Part shown: piece after piece, positions 27,545-37,060 of the stretch
Position numbering within the stretch: position 1 is the first letter of the stretch
Layout: every line of letters begins with the position of its first letter
NCBI RefSeq assembly: GCF_013155375.1
Contig: NZ_JABJQY010000002.1
Location: 1,798,001 to 1,862,000, forward strand
Origin: Nocardioides sp. zg-1308
GTDB taxonomy: Bacteria; Actinomycetota; Actinomycetes; Propionibacteriales; Nocardioidaceae
DNA: 64,000 bases
Reading direction: 5' to 3'
Translations under genes and position numbers: made by a program
The notes under the pieces: model-generated
Seen by the model: only the letters and a program-made list of their open reading frames with translations
Told to the model about the DNA's origin: nothing
The model's database searches: none

Positions 27545-28566
27545 CGGCAGCCCTGTCGGTCGACAGTCTCTGGAAGATCTTCGGTCCCCGCTCGGACCGC
27601 ATCATCGGCACGGCCGACGCCGAGCTGTCGCGCGCCGAGCTCAAGACCAAGACCGGCAACGTGGTCGGGGTCAAGGACGTGTCGTTCGAGGTCGCACCCG
27701 GCGAGGTGTTCGTCGTGATGGGCCTCTCCGGGTCGGGCAAGTCGACGCTCGTGCGGCTCCTCACCCGCCTCATCGAGCCCACCAGCGGGACGGTGTCGCT
27801 CAACGGGATGGACATCACCTCGGCCTCGGAGAGCCAGCTGCGCGACGTACGCCGCACCCAGGTCTCCATGGTGTTCCAGCACTTCGGGTTGCTGCCGCAC
27901 CGGCAGGTCATCGACAACGTCGCCTACGGGCTCGAGGTGCGCGGCGTCCCCAAGAAGGAGCGGCGGGAGAAGGCCGGGCAGGTCGTCGACCTCGTCGGTC
28001 TCACCGGCTACGAGAAGTCCTACCCCGACCAGCTCTCCGGCGGCATGCAGCAGCGGGTCGGTCTGGCCCGCGCCCTGGCCGGCGACCCGGAGATGCTGCT
28101 CTTCGACGAGCCGTTCTCCGCGCTCGACCCCCTGATCCGCCGCGACATGCAGAACGAGGTCATCCGGCTGCACCGCGAGCTCGGCAAGACGATGGTCTTC
28201 ATCACCCACGACCTCGCCGAGGCCCTCAAGCTCGGTGACCGGATCATGATCCTGCGCGACGGGGCGATCGTGCAGATCGGCACCCCCGACGAGGTCGTGG
28301 CCCGCCCGGCCGACGACTACGTCAAGGACTTCGTCTCGGAGGTCCCGAAGTCGCACGTGCTGACGCTGAAGTGGGTGATGCGCGAGCCGCGACCCGGTGA
28401 GTCGATGGACGGGCCGGCGCTGCCGGTCTCGACGATCGTGCGCCAGGCCGCCCGGGCCGCCATCGCCTCCGAGCACCCGATCCGGGTCGTCGACGGCGAC
28501 CGGCTCGTCGGGGTGGTCGACGAGGAGGACATCATGCGCGTCGTCGTGGCCGAGGAGGAGCCGTGA
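27541..28566 (+). CDS. Glycine betaine/proline ABC transporter ATP-binding protein (ProV/OpuAA type)
   Basis: 341 residues. The N-terminal extension ([12 protein letters not shown]) and the [20 protein letters not shown] segment are typical of ProV. Walker [12 protein letters not shown]-loop [12 protein letters not shown], signature [15 protein letters not shown] and Walker [15 protein letters not shown] are intact. A C-terminal region (residues 275-341), with [22 protein letters not shown], is a CBS-type motif; such domains sense ionic strength in OpuA. It couples to the permease gene by a GTGA overlap. Confidence 0.93.
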   Translation: MTAALSVDSLWKIFGPRSDRIIGTADAELSRAELKTKTGNVVGVKDVSFEVAPGEVFVVMGLSGSGKSTLVRLLTRLIEPTSGTVSLNGMDITSASESQLRDVRRTQVSMVFQHFGLLPHRQVIDNVAYGLEVRGVPKKERREKAGQVVDLVGLTGYEKSYPDQLSGGMQQRVGLARALAGDPEMLLFDEPFSALDPLIRRDMQNEVIRLHRELGKTMVFITHDLAEALKLGDRIMILRDGAIVQIGTPDEVVARPADDYVKDFVSEVPKSHVLTLKWVMREPRPGESMDGPALPVSTIVRQAARAAIASEHPIRVVDGDRLVGVVDEEDIMRVVVAEEEP

Positions 28567-30623
28567 CCGCCACCGCGACCGATCCGGAGGCCGCACCGCG
28601 GCGCGTCGAGCCGGGCGCGCCGCCGCCGGTCGAGGCCGAGGCCCACCTCAGCCGCTGGATCCCCGCCTCCGCGGTCGTGGTGGCGTGGATCGTCGTGTGG
28701 TCCTTCACCGAGGGCACGGACACGCTGCCGCTTCCGGGCGTGGCCCGCACCGAGCTGCACGACAGCTTCACCGAGCTCCAGAACTGGCTCCTGGCCGGGC
28801 GCGACACCAACCCGGTCATGCAGGTGACCAACGCGATCGCCGAGTTCTTCCGCTCCTGGGTCGACTGGCTGCAGCGGATGGTCGTCAAGCCCAACCTGCC
28901 CCGGCCCGTGCCGGAGATCGGCTGGCTCGGCGTGGTCGCGCTGGCGACGTACGTCGGGCTGGCGATCGCGAGCTGGCGGATCGCGATCCTGGTGTGCGCC
29001 TCCTTCCTGTCCTTCGGCGTCCTCGGCTTCTGGCAGGACTCGCTCGACCTGCTCATCGTCACCGGCATCGCGGTGACGATGGTCGTGGTCATCGGGATGC
29101 CGCTGGCGGTGCTCATTGGCACGCACGCCGGCGCCAATCGGGTGGTCACGGTCTTCCTCGACCTGATGCAGACGATGCCGACCTTCGTCTACCTGCTGCC
29201 GATCGTGCTCTTCTTCGGCATCGGCACGAGCGCCGCGGTCGTCGCGACGCTCATCTACGCGCTGCCGCCCCTGATCCGCATCGCCGGCTTCGGCATCCGG
29301 GAGGTGCCCGAGACGACCATCGAGGCGACCGACTCGGCCGGGCAGACCTCCTGGCAGCGGCTGCTCAAGGTGCAGGTCCCGATGGCGCGCAAGACCATCA
29401 TCGTGGGCCTCAACCAGACCACGCTGGCCGCACTGTCGATGGCGACGCTGGCCGCGTTCGTCGACGGCCCGGGGCTCGGCCAGCCGGTGCTGGATGCACT
29501 GCGGATCAACGACGTCGGCGCCGCCGTCGTCCCCGGCGCACTGATCGTGGTGATGGCGGTGATGCTCGACCGCACCACGACGGCGGCGAGCGAGCGCGCG
29601 GAGAAGGTCGCGCGGGGCGGGGGTGGTGACCCGCGGGTGCGCCGCGTGCTGCTCCTGGTCGGGGCCGCGGCCACGCTGGTGGCCGTCTACCTGTCGCGCA
29701 CCTACGTCACCCTCGCCGAGTTCCCGACCTACAGCATCGGAGACCGGATCGGGTCCGCGGTCGGCGACGGCGTCGACTGGTTCACCGACACCTTCGGCGA
29801 GCTCACCGGGGCGTTCAAGGACGCGATCACCAACGCGCTGCTCAACCCCATGCAGTCGCTCCTCGCGGAGTCGCCGTGGTACGTGTCGTTCGCCGCGATC
29901 TCCGCGCTCGCGTTCGTCTTTGGCGGCGCGCGGGCGCTGGTCTCGACGCTCGTCTGCCTGGCCGGCATCTACTACCTCGACCTGTGGCACGACGCGATGA
30001 TCACCCTGACCATGACCATGGTCGCCACCGTGCTGGTGATGGCGCTGGCCCTCGTCTTCGGGGTCTGGATGGCCCGGGACCGGAGGGTGGACCTCGGCAT
30101 CCGGCCGGTCCTCGACGCCGGGCAGACCATCCCGCCGTTCGTCTACCTCATCCCCGTGCTGGCCCTCTTCGGCCCCTCGCGTTTCACCGCCATCGTCGCC
30201 GCCATCGTCTACGCCGCCCCGGCGGCCATCAAGCTGGTCGCCGACGGGGTCAAGGGCGTCTCGCCCACGACGATCGAGGCGGGTCGCTCGACCGGGCAGA
30301 CCACGTGGCAGGAGATCGTCAAGGTGCAGCTCCCGATGGCGCGGGGCTCGCTGGTGCTGGCCACCAACCAGGGCCTGCTCTACGTCTTGTCGATGACGGT
30401 CATCGGCGGCCTCGTGGGAGCCGGTGCGCTCGGCTTCGGCGTCGTCTACGGCTTCTCCCGCAGCGAGGCCTGGGGCAAGGGCCTGGCCGCCGGCCTCGCC
30501 ATCGTGCTCCTCGGCATCATGCTCGACCGGATCACCCGCGCGGCGGCCGACGTGCGCCGCGACGACGGCCCCGGCACGCGGCGGGCCTTCCACATCCGGC
30601 TGCCGATCGGGCCGCCCCACTGA
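28563..30623 (+). CDS. Glycine betaine ABC permease, two permease halves in one polypeptide
   Basis: 686 residues from GTG 28563. Two copies of a ProW-like membrane domain are joined. Each has its own coupling loop: [17 protein letters not shown] near residue 260 and [17 protein letters not shown] near residue 577, each preceded by a TTIEA-type motif. [16 protein letters not shown] and [16 protein letters not shown] are matching helices of the two halves. Usual ProW proteins of about 350 residues act as homodimers; here the dimer is covalent and the halves can diverge. The SBP gene follows 45 bp later. Confidence 0.9.
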   Translation: MTATATDPEAAPRRVEPGAPPPVEAEAHLSRWIPASAVVVAWIVVWSFTEGTDTLPLPGVARTELHDSFTELQNWLLAGRDTNPVMQVTNAIAEFFRSWVDWLQRMVVKPNLPRPVPEIGWLGVVALATYVGLAIASWRIAILVCASFLSFGVLGFWQDSLDLLIVTGIAVTMVVVIGMPLAVLIGTHAGANRVVTVFLDLMQTMPTFVYLLPIVLFFGIGTSAAVVATLIYALPPLIRIAGFGIREVPETTIEATDSAGQTSWQRLLKVQVPMARKTIIVGLNQTTLAALSMATLAAFVDGPGLGQPVLDALRINDVGAAVVPGALIVVMAVMLDRTTTAASERAEKVARGGGGDPRVRRVLLLVGAAATLVAVYLSRTYVTLAEFPTYSIGDRIGSAVGDGVDWFTDTFGELTGAFKDAITNALLNPMQSLLAESPWYVSFAAISALAFVFGGARALVSTLVCLAGIYYLDLWHDAMITLTMTMVATVLVMALALVFGVWMARDRRVDLGIRPVLDAGQTIPPFVYLIPVLALFGPSRFTAIVAAIVYAAPAAIKLVADGVKGVSPTTIEAGRSTGQTTWQEIVKVQLPMARGSLVLATNQGLLYVLSMTVIGGLVGAGALGFGVVYGFSRSEAWGKGLAAGLAIVLLGIMLDRITRAAADVRRDDGPGTRRAFHIRLPIGPPH

Positions 30624-30668
30624 CAACCACCGGTCCTGTCGACCGCTGAGGAGAGAAGGAGAACCACC

Positions 30669-31667
30669 ATGAGGATCGTCACGAGCCGGGGGGCTCGGCT
30701 GGGGGCACTCGCCACCGTCGCCACCCTGGCCCTCTCTGCGTGCGGGGGCGGGTCCATCGAGGCCGAGACCGAGGCCAACGAGTCGCAGGCCGCCGAGGCC
30801 GCCGAGGCCGGCGGCGAGTGCGGTGAGCTCAACATGGCCGTCAACCCCTGGGTGGGCTACGAGGCCAGCGCCTACGTCGTCGGCACCGTCGCCCAGGACC
30901 AGCTGGGCTGCACGGTGAACTACAAGGACCTCAAGGAGGACGTGTCCTGGCAGGGCTTCGGCACCGGCGAGGTCGACGTCGTCATCGAGGACTGGGGCCA
31001 CCCCGACCTCGAGAAGAAGTTCTTCGAGGGCGAGGGCGACGGCACCGCGATGGACATGGGGCCGCAGGGCAACGTCGGCATCATCGGCTGGTACGTCCCG
31101 CCGTGGCTCGCCGAGGAGCACCCCGACATCCTCGAGTGGGAGAACCTCAACAAGTACGCCGCCGACTTCGCCACCTCCGAGTCCGGCGGCCAGGGCCAGT
31201 TCCTCGGCGCCGACCCGTCGTACGTCCAGTTCGACGAGGCGATCGTGAGCAACCTCGACCTCGACTTCAAGGTCGTGTTCTCCGGGTCCGAGGCCGCCAG
31301 CATCGAGGCGTTCCGCAAGGCCGAGGAGAACAAGGAGTTCCTCATCGGCTACTTCTACGAGCCGCAGTACTTCATGGCCGAGGTGCCGCTCGCCAAGGTC
31401 GCCCTGCCGCCCTACGAGGAGGGTTGCCAGGCGGACCCGCAGGACGTCGCCTGCGACTACCCCGAGACCGAGCTCAAGAAGATCGTCGGCACCGACTGGG
31501 CCGCCTCCGACTCCACCGCCGTCGGGCTGGTCGAGAACTTCGAGTGGACCAACGAGGACCAGAACGTCGTGGCCGGCTACATCGCGGGCGACGGCATGTC
31601 CCCGGAGGAGGCCGCGACGACGTGGATCGAGGACAACCAGGACAAGGTCGACGCCTGGCTCGGCTGA
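30669..31667 (+). CDS. Glycine betaine-type substrate-binding lipoprotein
   Basis: 332 residues. The signal peptide ends in lipobox LSAC (Cys22 region), followed by a Glu/Ala-rich linker. The OpuAC-type domain shows MAVNPWVGYEASAYVVGTVA, GFGTGEVDVVIEDWGHPDLE, a WYVPPWLAEEHPD segment and aromatic residues suited to a quaternary-amine cage. It would deliver betaine or choline to the ABC importer. The start has GGAGAGAAGGAG upstream. A GC-rich inverted repeat 10 bp after the stop may end the operon. Confidence 0.88.
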   Translation: MRIVTSRGARLGALATVATLALSACGGGSIEAETEANESQAAEAAEAGGECGELNMAVNPWVGYEASAYVVGTVAQDQLGCTVNYKDLKEDVSWQGFGTGEVDVVIEDWGHPDLEKKFFEGEGDGTAMDMGPQGNVGIIGWYVPPWLAEEHPDILEWENLNKYAADFATSESGGQGQFLGADPSYVQFDEAIVSNLDLDFKVVFSGSEAASIEAFRKAEENKEFLIGYFYEPQYFMAEVPLAKVALPPYEEGCQADPQDVACDYPETELKKIVGTDWAASDSTAVGLVENFEWTNEDQNVVAGYIAGDGMSPEEAATTWIEDNQDKVDAWLG

Positions 31668-31677
31668 CGGCCGCCGT

Positions 31678-31705
31678 CCCGGTCGACCCTTGACAGTCGA
31701 CCGGG
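31678..31705. promoter_or_regulatory. Inverted repeat enclosing a TTGACA element before the BCCT gene
   Basis: CCCGGTCGAC (31678-31687) and GTCGACCGGG (31696-31705) are a perfect 10-bp inverted repeat. The loop holds TTGACA (31690-31695), a consensus -35; CACTGT (31713-31718) is a possible -10 at 17 bp. The repeat may also act as a terminator for the upstream operon. The same design occurs at 33624-33660. Confidence 0.55.
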
Positions 31706-31720
31706 GCGGGGCCACTGTGT

Positions 31721-31756
31721 GTTGCTAACCACGCACTAGGTTGCGCAACGCGCAAC
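31721..31756 (+). promoter_or_regulatory. Tandem 17-bp operator pair before the BCCT gene
   Basis: Site 1 (31721-31737) is GTTGCT-AACCA-CGCACT; site 2 (31740-31756) is GTTGCG-CAACG-CGCAAC, a perfect arm pair. The gap is 2 bp (AG). The pair lies just downstream of the presumed promoter and 15 bp before the ATG at 31772. Confidence 0.8.
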
Positions 31757-31771
31757 GGAATGGGGCGGACC

Positions 31772-33592
31772 ATGGCACTCAAGGAACCCATCGGGGGACC
31801 GGACACCCGGGTGCCCACGCCCGGCGACGGCGGCCGGACCGGGGACGGTCACTTCCCGCTCGACAAGGTCACCTTCGGGGTCGCCGCAGCGCTCGCCTGT
31901 GCCTTCCTGCTGTGGGGGATCCTCGACTCCGAGGGCATGGGCACCGGCACCGGGGAGGTGCTCGGCTGGCTGACGCGGTCCTTCGGCTGGCTGTTCATCC
32001 TGGTCAGCGCGATGTTCCTGCTGTTCTCGGCCTACCTGGCGCTCACCCGCTACGGCAACATCAAGCTCGGCCCGGACGACTCCACCCCCGAGTTCTCCAC
32101 CTTCTCCTGGGTCTCAATGATGTTCGCCACCGGCATGGGCATCGGCCTCATGTTCTGGGGCGTCGCGGAGCCGCTGACCTACCTCACCGCCACCGACGCC
32201 GCGAGCATCCCGCCCGGCCGCGGCGACCCGTCCACCCCCGACAGCGCCCGCGTCGCGATGGAGTACGCCTTCTTCCACTGGGGCTTCCACCCCTGGTCGA
32301 TGTACGCCGTGATCGGCCTCGCCATCGGATACTTCGCCTACCGCAAGGGGTCCGGCAACCTCGTGTCCGGCGCCTTCGGGCCACTGCTCGGCCGGCACGC
32401 CAAGGGCGGCCCGGGCAAGGCCATCGACGTGATCGCGATCTTCGCCACGCTCTTCGGCTCCGCCACCTCGCTGGGCCTCGGCGCGCTGCAGATCACCGGC
32501 GGGCTCGACGACGTCTTCGGCAGCGGCCAGTCGAGGTGGCTCACGGTCGGCGTCATCGCGGTCCTGACCCTCTGCTTCGTGCTGTCGGCGGTCACGGGCG
32601 TCGACAAGGGCGTCCAGATCCTCTCCAACGCCAACGCGGTCGCCGCGCTGCTGCTGGTGCTCTTCCTCTTCGTCGTCGGTCCGACGGTGTTCATCCTCAG
32701 CACCTTCACCGAGTCGCTGGGCGGCTACCTCACGCACCTGCCGACGATGGCGTTCCGCACCGGCGCCTTCGGCGGCACCGAGTTCCTGAGCGCCTGGACG
32801 ATCTTCTACTGGGCCTGGTGGATCTCGTGGACGCCCTTCGTCGGGATGTTCATCGCGCGCATCTCGAAGGGCCGCACGATCCGCCAGTTCGTCATCTACG
32901 TGATCCTGGTGCCGAGCCTGGTGTCGTTCGTGTGGTTCTCGATCATGGCCGGCTCGGCCTTCGACCTGCAGCTCTCCGGTGCGCGCGACTTCACCGACGA
33001 GCTCGCGACGGGCAGCGAGGGCGCGCTGTTCGCCATGCTGCGGGAGTACCCCCTCGCGAGCATCACCGTGGTGCTGGCCGTCTTCCTCGTGGCGATCTTC
33101 TTCATCACCGGCGCCGACTCCGCCTCCATCGTGATGGGCATGCTGAGCCAGAACGGCAAGGAGGAGCCGATGCGCTGGCTGGTCGTCTTCTGGGGCGTCG
33201 CCCAGGGCGCGGTGGCTGCGATCCTGCTCTTCTCCGGCGGACTCGGGGCGCTGCAGACACTGGTGATCATCGTGGCCGGCCCCTTCATGCTGGTCATCTG
33301 CGCGATGTGCGTGTCGCTGATGAAGGCGCTGCGCGAGGAGCCGTACGAGTCCACGCTGCCGCCGCGGGTGCGCAAGGCCGTCCTCCACGCCCAGCGCTAC
33401 GACTCCATGGAGAACCACTCCGTCGCGCTCGCCGCGCTCGGGGCCGACCCCGACGACGTGAGCCCGGGCCCCGCGGGGAGCGGCGCCAGCGGGAGCACCG
33501 ACGCGAGGACCGGCGCGAGGGCCCGGACGAGCACCGAGGCGGGCACCGAGGCGAGCGCCGAGGCCGCCCGGGAGCAGCGCCGCACCGACTGA
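31772..33592 (+). CDS. BCCT-family choline/glycine betaine transporter
   Basis: 606 residues from ATG 31772 (GGGGCGG upstream); ATG 31760 in the same frame is close to the operator and less likely. About twelve membrane segments. The family signature is clear: GMGIGLMFWGVAEPLTYL, FFHWGFHPWSMYAVIGL and FYWAWWISWTPFVGMFIARISKGRTIRQF in shorter conserved parts. The Trp-rich substrate site is preserved. The C-terminal tail (about 75 residues) is hydrophilic and Ala/Ser/Glu-rich. It is sodium- or proton-coupled in known members. It forms its own transcription unit with its own operator pair. Confidence 0.93.
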   Translation: MALKEPIGGPDTRVPTPGDGGRTGDGHFPLDKVTFGVAAALACAFLLWGILDSEGMGTGTGEVLGWLTRSFGWLFILVSAMFLLFSAYLALTRYGNIKLGPDDSTPEFSTFSWVSMMFATGMGIGLMFWGVAEPLTYLTATDAASIPPGRGDPSTPDSARVAMEYAFFHWGFHPWSMYAVIGLAIGYFAYRKGSGNLVSGAFGPLLGRHAKGGPGKAIDVIAIFATLFGSATSLGLGALQITGGLDDVFGSGQSRWLTVGVIAVLTLCFVLSAVTGVDKGVQILSNANAVAALLLVLFLFVVGPTVFILSTFTESLGGYLTHLPTMAFRTGAFGGTEFLSAWTIFYWAWWISWTPFVGMFIARISKGRTIRQFVIYVILVPSLVSFVWFSIMAGSAFDLQLSGARDFTDELATGSEGALFAMLREYPLASITVVLAVFLVAIFFITGADSASIVMGMLSQNGKEEPMRWLVVFWGVAQGAVAAILLFSGGLGALQTLVIIVAGPFMLVICAMCVSLMKALREEPYESTLPPRVRKAVLHAQRYDSMENHSVALAALGADPDDVSPGPAGSGASGSTDARTGARARTSTEAGTEASAEAAREQRRTD

Positions 33593-33623
33593 CCGGTCCA
33601 CCGCGGCCGCGTCACCCCGCCGA

Positions 33624-33660
33624 CCGCTCCCCGGACATCCTTGACAGTGCCGGGGAGCGG
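33624..33660. promoter_or_regulatory. Inverted repeat enclosing a TTGACA element before the flavoprotein-ETF operon
   Basis: CCGCTCCCCGG (33624-33634) and CCGGGGAGCGG (33650-33660) are a perfect 11-bp inverted repeat, with TTGACA (33641-33646) in the loop. TACATT (33666-33671) or the overlapping GTACAT could be the -10. The repeat may double as the terminator of the BCCT gene. Confidence 0.55.
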
Positions 33661-33678
33661 CGGCGTACATTTCTGCAT

Positions 33679-33714
33679 GTCGCACATGACGCAACGTGTT
33701 GCGTGATACGCAAC
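33679..33714 (+). promoter_or_regulatory. Tandem 17-bp operator pair before the flavoprotein-ETF operon
   Basis: Site 1 (33679-33695) is GTCGCA-CATGA-CGCAAC; site 2 (33698-33714) is GTTGCG-TGATA-CGCAAC, a perfect arm pair. The gap is 2 bp (GT). They start 8 bp after the presumed -10, so they cover the transcription start, as expected for a repressor site. Confidence 0.8.
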
Positions 33715-33749
33715 CACAGCGCTACTCACTCGCCCCAGGAAGGTCAGCC

Positions 33750-36290
33750 ATGGCAGAGGTCCCCGCGACCGCGGACGTCGTCGTGATCGGAGCCGGCATC
33801 GTCGGCAACAGCCTCGTGCACCACCTGACCCGGCTCGGGTGGAAGAACGTGGTGCAGATCGACAAGGGAGCGCTGCCCAACCCGGGCGGCTCGACCGGCC
33901 ACGCGTCCAACTTCATCTTCACCGTCGACCACTCCCGCGAGATCACCGACCTCACCCTCGACTCGGTCGTGCAGTACGAGGAGATGGGCGTCTTCACGCA
34001 GTCGGGCGGGTTCGAGATCGCCCGCACCGAGGAGCGGATGGAGGAGCTGCGGCGCCGGATGTCGAGCGCCCGCGCGTGGGGCATCGAGGCCGAGCTGGTC
34101 AGCCCCGCGTTCGTGAAGGAGAAGGTCCCCTTCATCGAGGAGGACCAGTTCATCGGGGCGTTCTGGACGCCCGGGGTCGGCGTCGTCGACTCCCTGCGCG
34201 CCGGCACCATCATGCGCGAGCGCGCGCTCGCCACCGGCGAGCTGACCGTCGTCCCCACGGTCGAGGTCGTCGGCCTCGACACCGAGGAGGGCGCCAACGG
34301 CAACCGGCGCATCACCCGCGTGCGCACCACGGGCGGCGACATCGAGGCCGGCACCGTCGTCATCGCGGCCGGCGTCTGGAGCCCCAAGCTCGGCGACATG
34401 GCCGGCATCAGCATCCCGCTGACCCCCGCCGTCCACCAGATGATCAGCGTCGGCCCCTGCCCGCAGCTGGCCGAGCGGGAGGGCGAGATCTCCTTCCCGA
34501 TCGTCCGCGACATGGACACCTTCTGCTACGAGCGCCAGCACGGCGCCGACATGGAGGTCGGCTCGTACGCCCACCGCGCGATCCTCCACGAGCCCGAGGA
34601 CATCCCCTCGATCGAGCAGGCCAAGCTGTCGCCGACCGAGATGCCGTTCACCTCCGACGACTTCGACCCCCAGCTCGAGCAGGCCTACGAGCTGATGCCG
34701 GAGCTGCTGGGCGCCGAGGGTGCGGAGATGCGCTACGCCATCAACGGCCTGCTGTCGCTCACCTGCGACGGCAACCCCATCCTGGGCGAGAGCGAGGTCG
34801 CCGGCCTCTGGACGGCCTCGGCTGTCTGGATCAAGGAGGGGCCCGGCGTGGGCCGCGCGGTCGCGGAGTGGATGACCCACGGCCACTCCGAGATCGACCT
34901 GCACCACAGCGACATCGCGCGGTTCCACGAGCACCAGAAGCGCCGCGAGCACACCCGCCTGCGCACGACCGAGTCGTTCATCAAGACCTACGGCATCATC
35001 CACCCCGGCGAGCAGTACGAGTCCGACCGCGACCAGCGGCTCTCGCCGATGCACGACTCGCAGGCCAAGCTCGGCGCCGTCTTCTTCGAGACCGCCGGGT
35101 GGGAGCGACCCTTCTGGTACGAGTCCAACGCCTCGCTGCTCGAGCAGTACGGCGACGCGGTGATGCCGCGTGAGCACGAGTGGGACTCGCGCTGGTGGAG
35201 CCCGATCATCAACGCCGAGCACCTGCGGATGCGCGAGGCCGCCGCGGTGATCGACCTGTCGGCGTTCTGCATCTTCGACATCACCGGCCCCGGGGCGCTC
35301 GACGTCGTCCAGGGGACCTGTGTGGCGCAGTGCGACGTCGCCACCGGAAAGGTCGTCTACACGCCGGTGCTCGACGCCAAGGGCGGCTTCCGCTCCGACC
35401 TGACCGTGATGCGCCTCGGCGACGACCACTTCCGGGTCGTCACCGGCGGTGCGCACGGGATGGCCGACCGGGCCTGGTTCTCGGGGCACCTGCCCGAGGA
35501 CGGCTCCACCCGGCTCACCGACCTCACCGACGACGTCTCCACGATCGGCGTCTGGGGTCCGCGAGCGCGCGACATCCTGACCTCGCTCACCTCCGACGAC
35601 GTCTCCGACGGCGGCTTCGGCTTCCTGACGTGCCGCGAGATCACGGTCTCCGCGGGCTCGGGGGAGGGGATCACGGTCCTGGCGTCCCGCATCTCCTACG
35701 TCGGCGAGCTCGGCTGGGAGCTCTACGTCCCGATGTCGCAGGCGGCCGACCTCTGGGAGGCGCTCCTCGAGGCCGGCGCCCCGCACGGTGCGGTCCCGGC
35801 CGGCATCGGCGTCTACGGCACGACGGGCCGGATCGAGAAGGGCTACCGCGCCTTCGGTGCCGAGCTCGACGCCGAGCGCAGCATCGTCGAGGCCGGGATG
35901 CAGCGGCCCAAGGTGAAGGCGGCCGACTTCGTCGGCAAGGAGGCCTACCTCGCGCAGCGTGACGCCGCCCCGCAGTCGGTGCTCTGCACCCTCACCGTCG
36001 ACGACCACACGTCGGCGTCCGGCACCAAGCGATACATGCTCGGTGGCGAGCCGATCCTCACCCGCGACGGAGGTGTCCTCACCGACGGGCACGGCCACCA
36101 CCCCTACGTCACCAGCGCGGGCTCCGCGCCCTCGCTCGGCGCCCACGTGCTGATGGCCTACCTCCCGCCCGACCAGGCCGTCCTCGGCAACGAGCTCGCC
36201 GTGTCCTACATGGAGGAGCTCTACCCGGTCACCGTCGGCTCGGTCGACGCCACCCCACTGCTCGACCCGACCAACGAGCGTCTGAAGTGA
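33750..36290 (+). CDS. Dimethylglycine/sarcosine dehydrogenase-type FAD oxidoreductase with GcvT domains
   Basis: 846 residues from ATG 33750 with CCAGGAAGG upstream. Residues 1-400 are a DAO-type FAD domain (ADVVVIGAGIVGNSLVHHL; GGSTGHASNFIF near the flavin). From about residue 430 follow a linker and aminomethyltransferase (GcvT) domains with WWSPIINAEHLRMREAAAVIDLS and the C-terminal CTLTVDDHTSASG. This architecture is that of mitochondrial dimethylglycine and sarcosine dehydrogenases, which oxidise an N-methyl group and capture it as methylene-THF. The next two genes encode ETF, the known electron acceptor of such enzymes. Whether it takes dimethylglycine, sarcosine or both cannot be read here. 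Confidence 0.88.
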   Translation: MAEVPATADVVVIGAGIVGNSLVHHLTRLGWKNVVQIDKGALPNPGGSTGHASNFIFTVDHSREITDLTLDSVVQYEEMGVFTQSGGFEIARTEERMEELRRRMSSARAWGIEAELVSPAFVKEKVPFIEEDQFIGAFWTPGVGVVDSLRAGTIMRERALATGELTVVPTVEVVGLDTEEGANGNRRITRVRTTGGDIEAGTVVIAAGVWSPKLGDMAGISIPLTPAVHQMISVGPCPQLAEREGEISFPIVRDMDTFCYERQHGADMEVGSYAHRAILHEPEDIPSIEQAKLSPTEMPFTSDDFDPQLEQAYELMPELLGAEGAEMRYAINGLLSLTCDGNPILGESEVAGLWTASAVWIKEGPGVGRAVAEWMTHGHSEIDLHHSDIARFHEHQKRREHTRLRTTESFIKTYGIIHPGEQYESDRDQRLSPMHDSQAKLGAVFFETAGWERPFWYESNASLLEQYGDAVMPREHEWDSRWWSPIINAEHLRMREAAAVIDLSAFCIFDITGPGALDVVQGTCVAQCDVATGKVVYTPVLDAKGGFRSDLTVMRLGDDHFRVVTGGAHGMADRAWFSGHLPEDGSTRLTDLTDDVSTIGVWGPRARDILTSLTSDDVSDGGFGFLTCREITVSAGSGEGITVLASRISYVGELGWELYVPMSQAADLWEALLEAGAPHGAVPAGIGVYGTTGRIEKGYRAFGAELDAERSIVEAGMQRPKVKAADFVGKEAYLAQRDAAPQSVLCTLTVDDHTSASGTKRYMLGGEPILTRDGGVLTDGHGHHPYVTSAGSAPSLGAHVLMAYLPPDQAVLGNELAVSYMEELYPVTVGSVDATPLLDPTNERLK

Positions 36291-37060
36291 CCTCGCCCCT
36301 CGTCTGCGTCAAGCGCGTCGTCGACTCCTCGAGCGAGGTCGTCCTCACCGAGGACGGCCAGGGCGTCGACGGCCGCTTCGCGGGCTTCACCACGAGCGCC
36401 CACGAGGAGTGCGCCGTCGAGCTCGCCGTCCGGGTCGCCGCGGCCGACGGCGGCACGGCCACGGTGATGACGCTCGGCGACGCCGACGCGGTGGAGCAGC
36501 TGCGCTCCGCGCTCGCGGTCGGGTGCGGCGCCGCGACGCACGTCGTCGCCGACCCGCAGGGCTACGGCCCGGCCGACGTCGCCCGCGAGATCGCCGCCGT
36601 CGTCCGCGACCACGAGGCGGCCGGCTCGCCGCACCAGCTCGTGCTGCTCGGCAACGACGCCGCCGACACCGGCGACTTCCAGGTCGGCATCCGCCTGGCC
36701 TACGAGCTCGGCTGGCCGGTCGTCAACGGCGTCAGCACGGTCTCGGTGTCCGACGGCGAGGTGACCGCGAGCGGCGCCGGCCCCGACGGCTTCGAGACCT
36801 ACCGGTTGCCGCTGCCCGCTGTGGTCACGATCCTCGAGGGCGGCGTGGAGCCCCGCTACCCGACCGTGCCCGGCCGGATGAAGGCCAAGAAGGCCCCGAT
36901 CGAGGAGCGCGAGCCCACCGGCGAGCCGGTCGGCCCGTCGCGGGTGCGGCTCGTGCTGCCGCCGCCGTCGGCCTCGAGCGTCCAAGTGCTCGGCGAAGGC
37001 GCCGGCGCCGCGGCCGCCGTCGTCGACCTGTTCGAGGAGCTGGGGGTGCTGGCCCGATGA
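36287..37060 (+). CDS. etfB: Electron transfer flavoprotein beta subunit
   Basis: 257 residues from GTG 36287, overlapping the preceding stop (GTGA). It begins VCVKRVVDSSSEVVLTEDG and has FTTSAHEECAVELAVRVA, VMTLGDADAVEQLRSALAVG and ILEGGVEPRYPTVPGRMKAKKAPIEE, a typical EtfB adenine-nucleotide fold. With EtfA it carries electrons from the flavoprotein dehydrogenase to the respiratory chain. The dedicated copy in this operon supports an oxidative, aerobic pathway. Confidence 0.92.
   Translation: MTSPLVCVKRVVDSSSEVVLTEDGQGVDGRFAGFTTSAHEECAVELAVRVAAADGGTATVMTLGDADAVEQLRSALAVGCGAATHVVADPQGYGPADVAREIAAVVRDHEAAGSPHQLVLLGNDAADTGDFQVGIRLAYELGWPVVNGVSTVSVSDGEVTASGAGPDGFETYRLPLPAVVTILEGGVEPRYPTVPGRMKAKKAPIEEREPTGEPVGPSRVRLVLPPPSASSVQVLGEGAGAAAAVVDLFEELGVLAR

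Noticed and set aside
24158-31715. Very long open frames antisense to the betA and permease genes, and similar ones opposite rpoC and others
   Set aside because: They mirror the codon bias of high-GC genes on the other strand, contain no domain, and lack ribosome binding sites.
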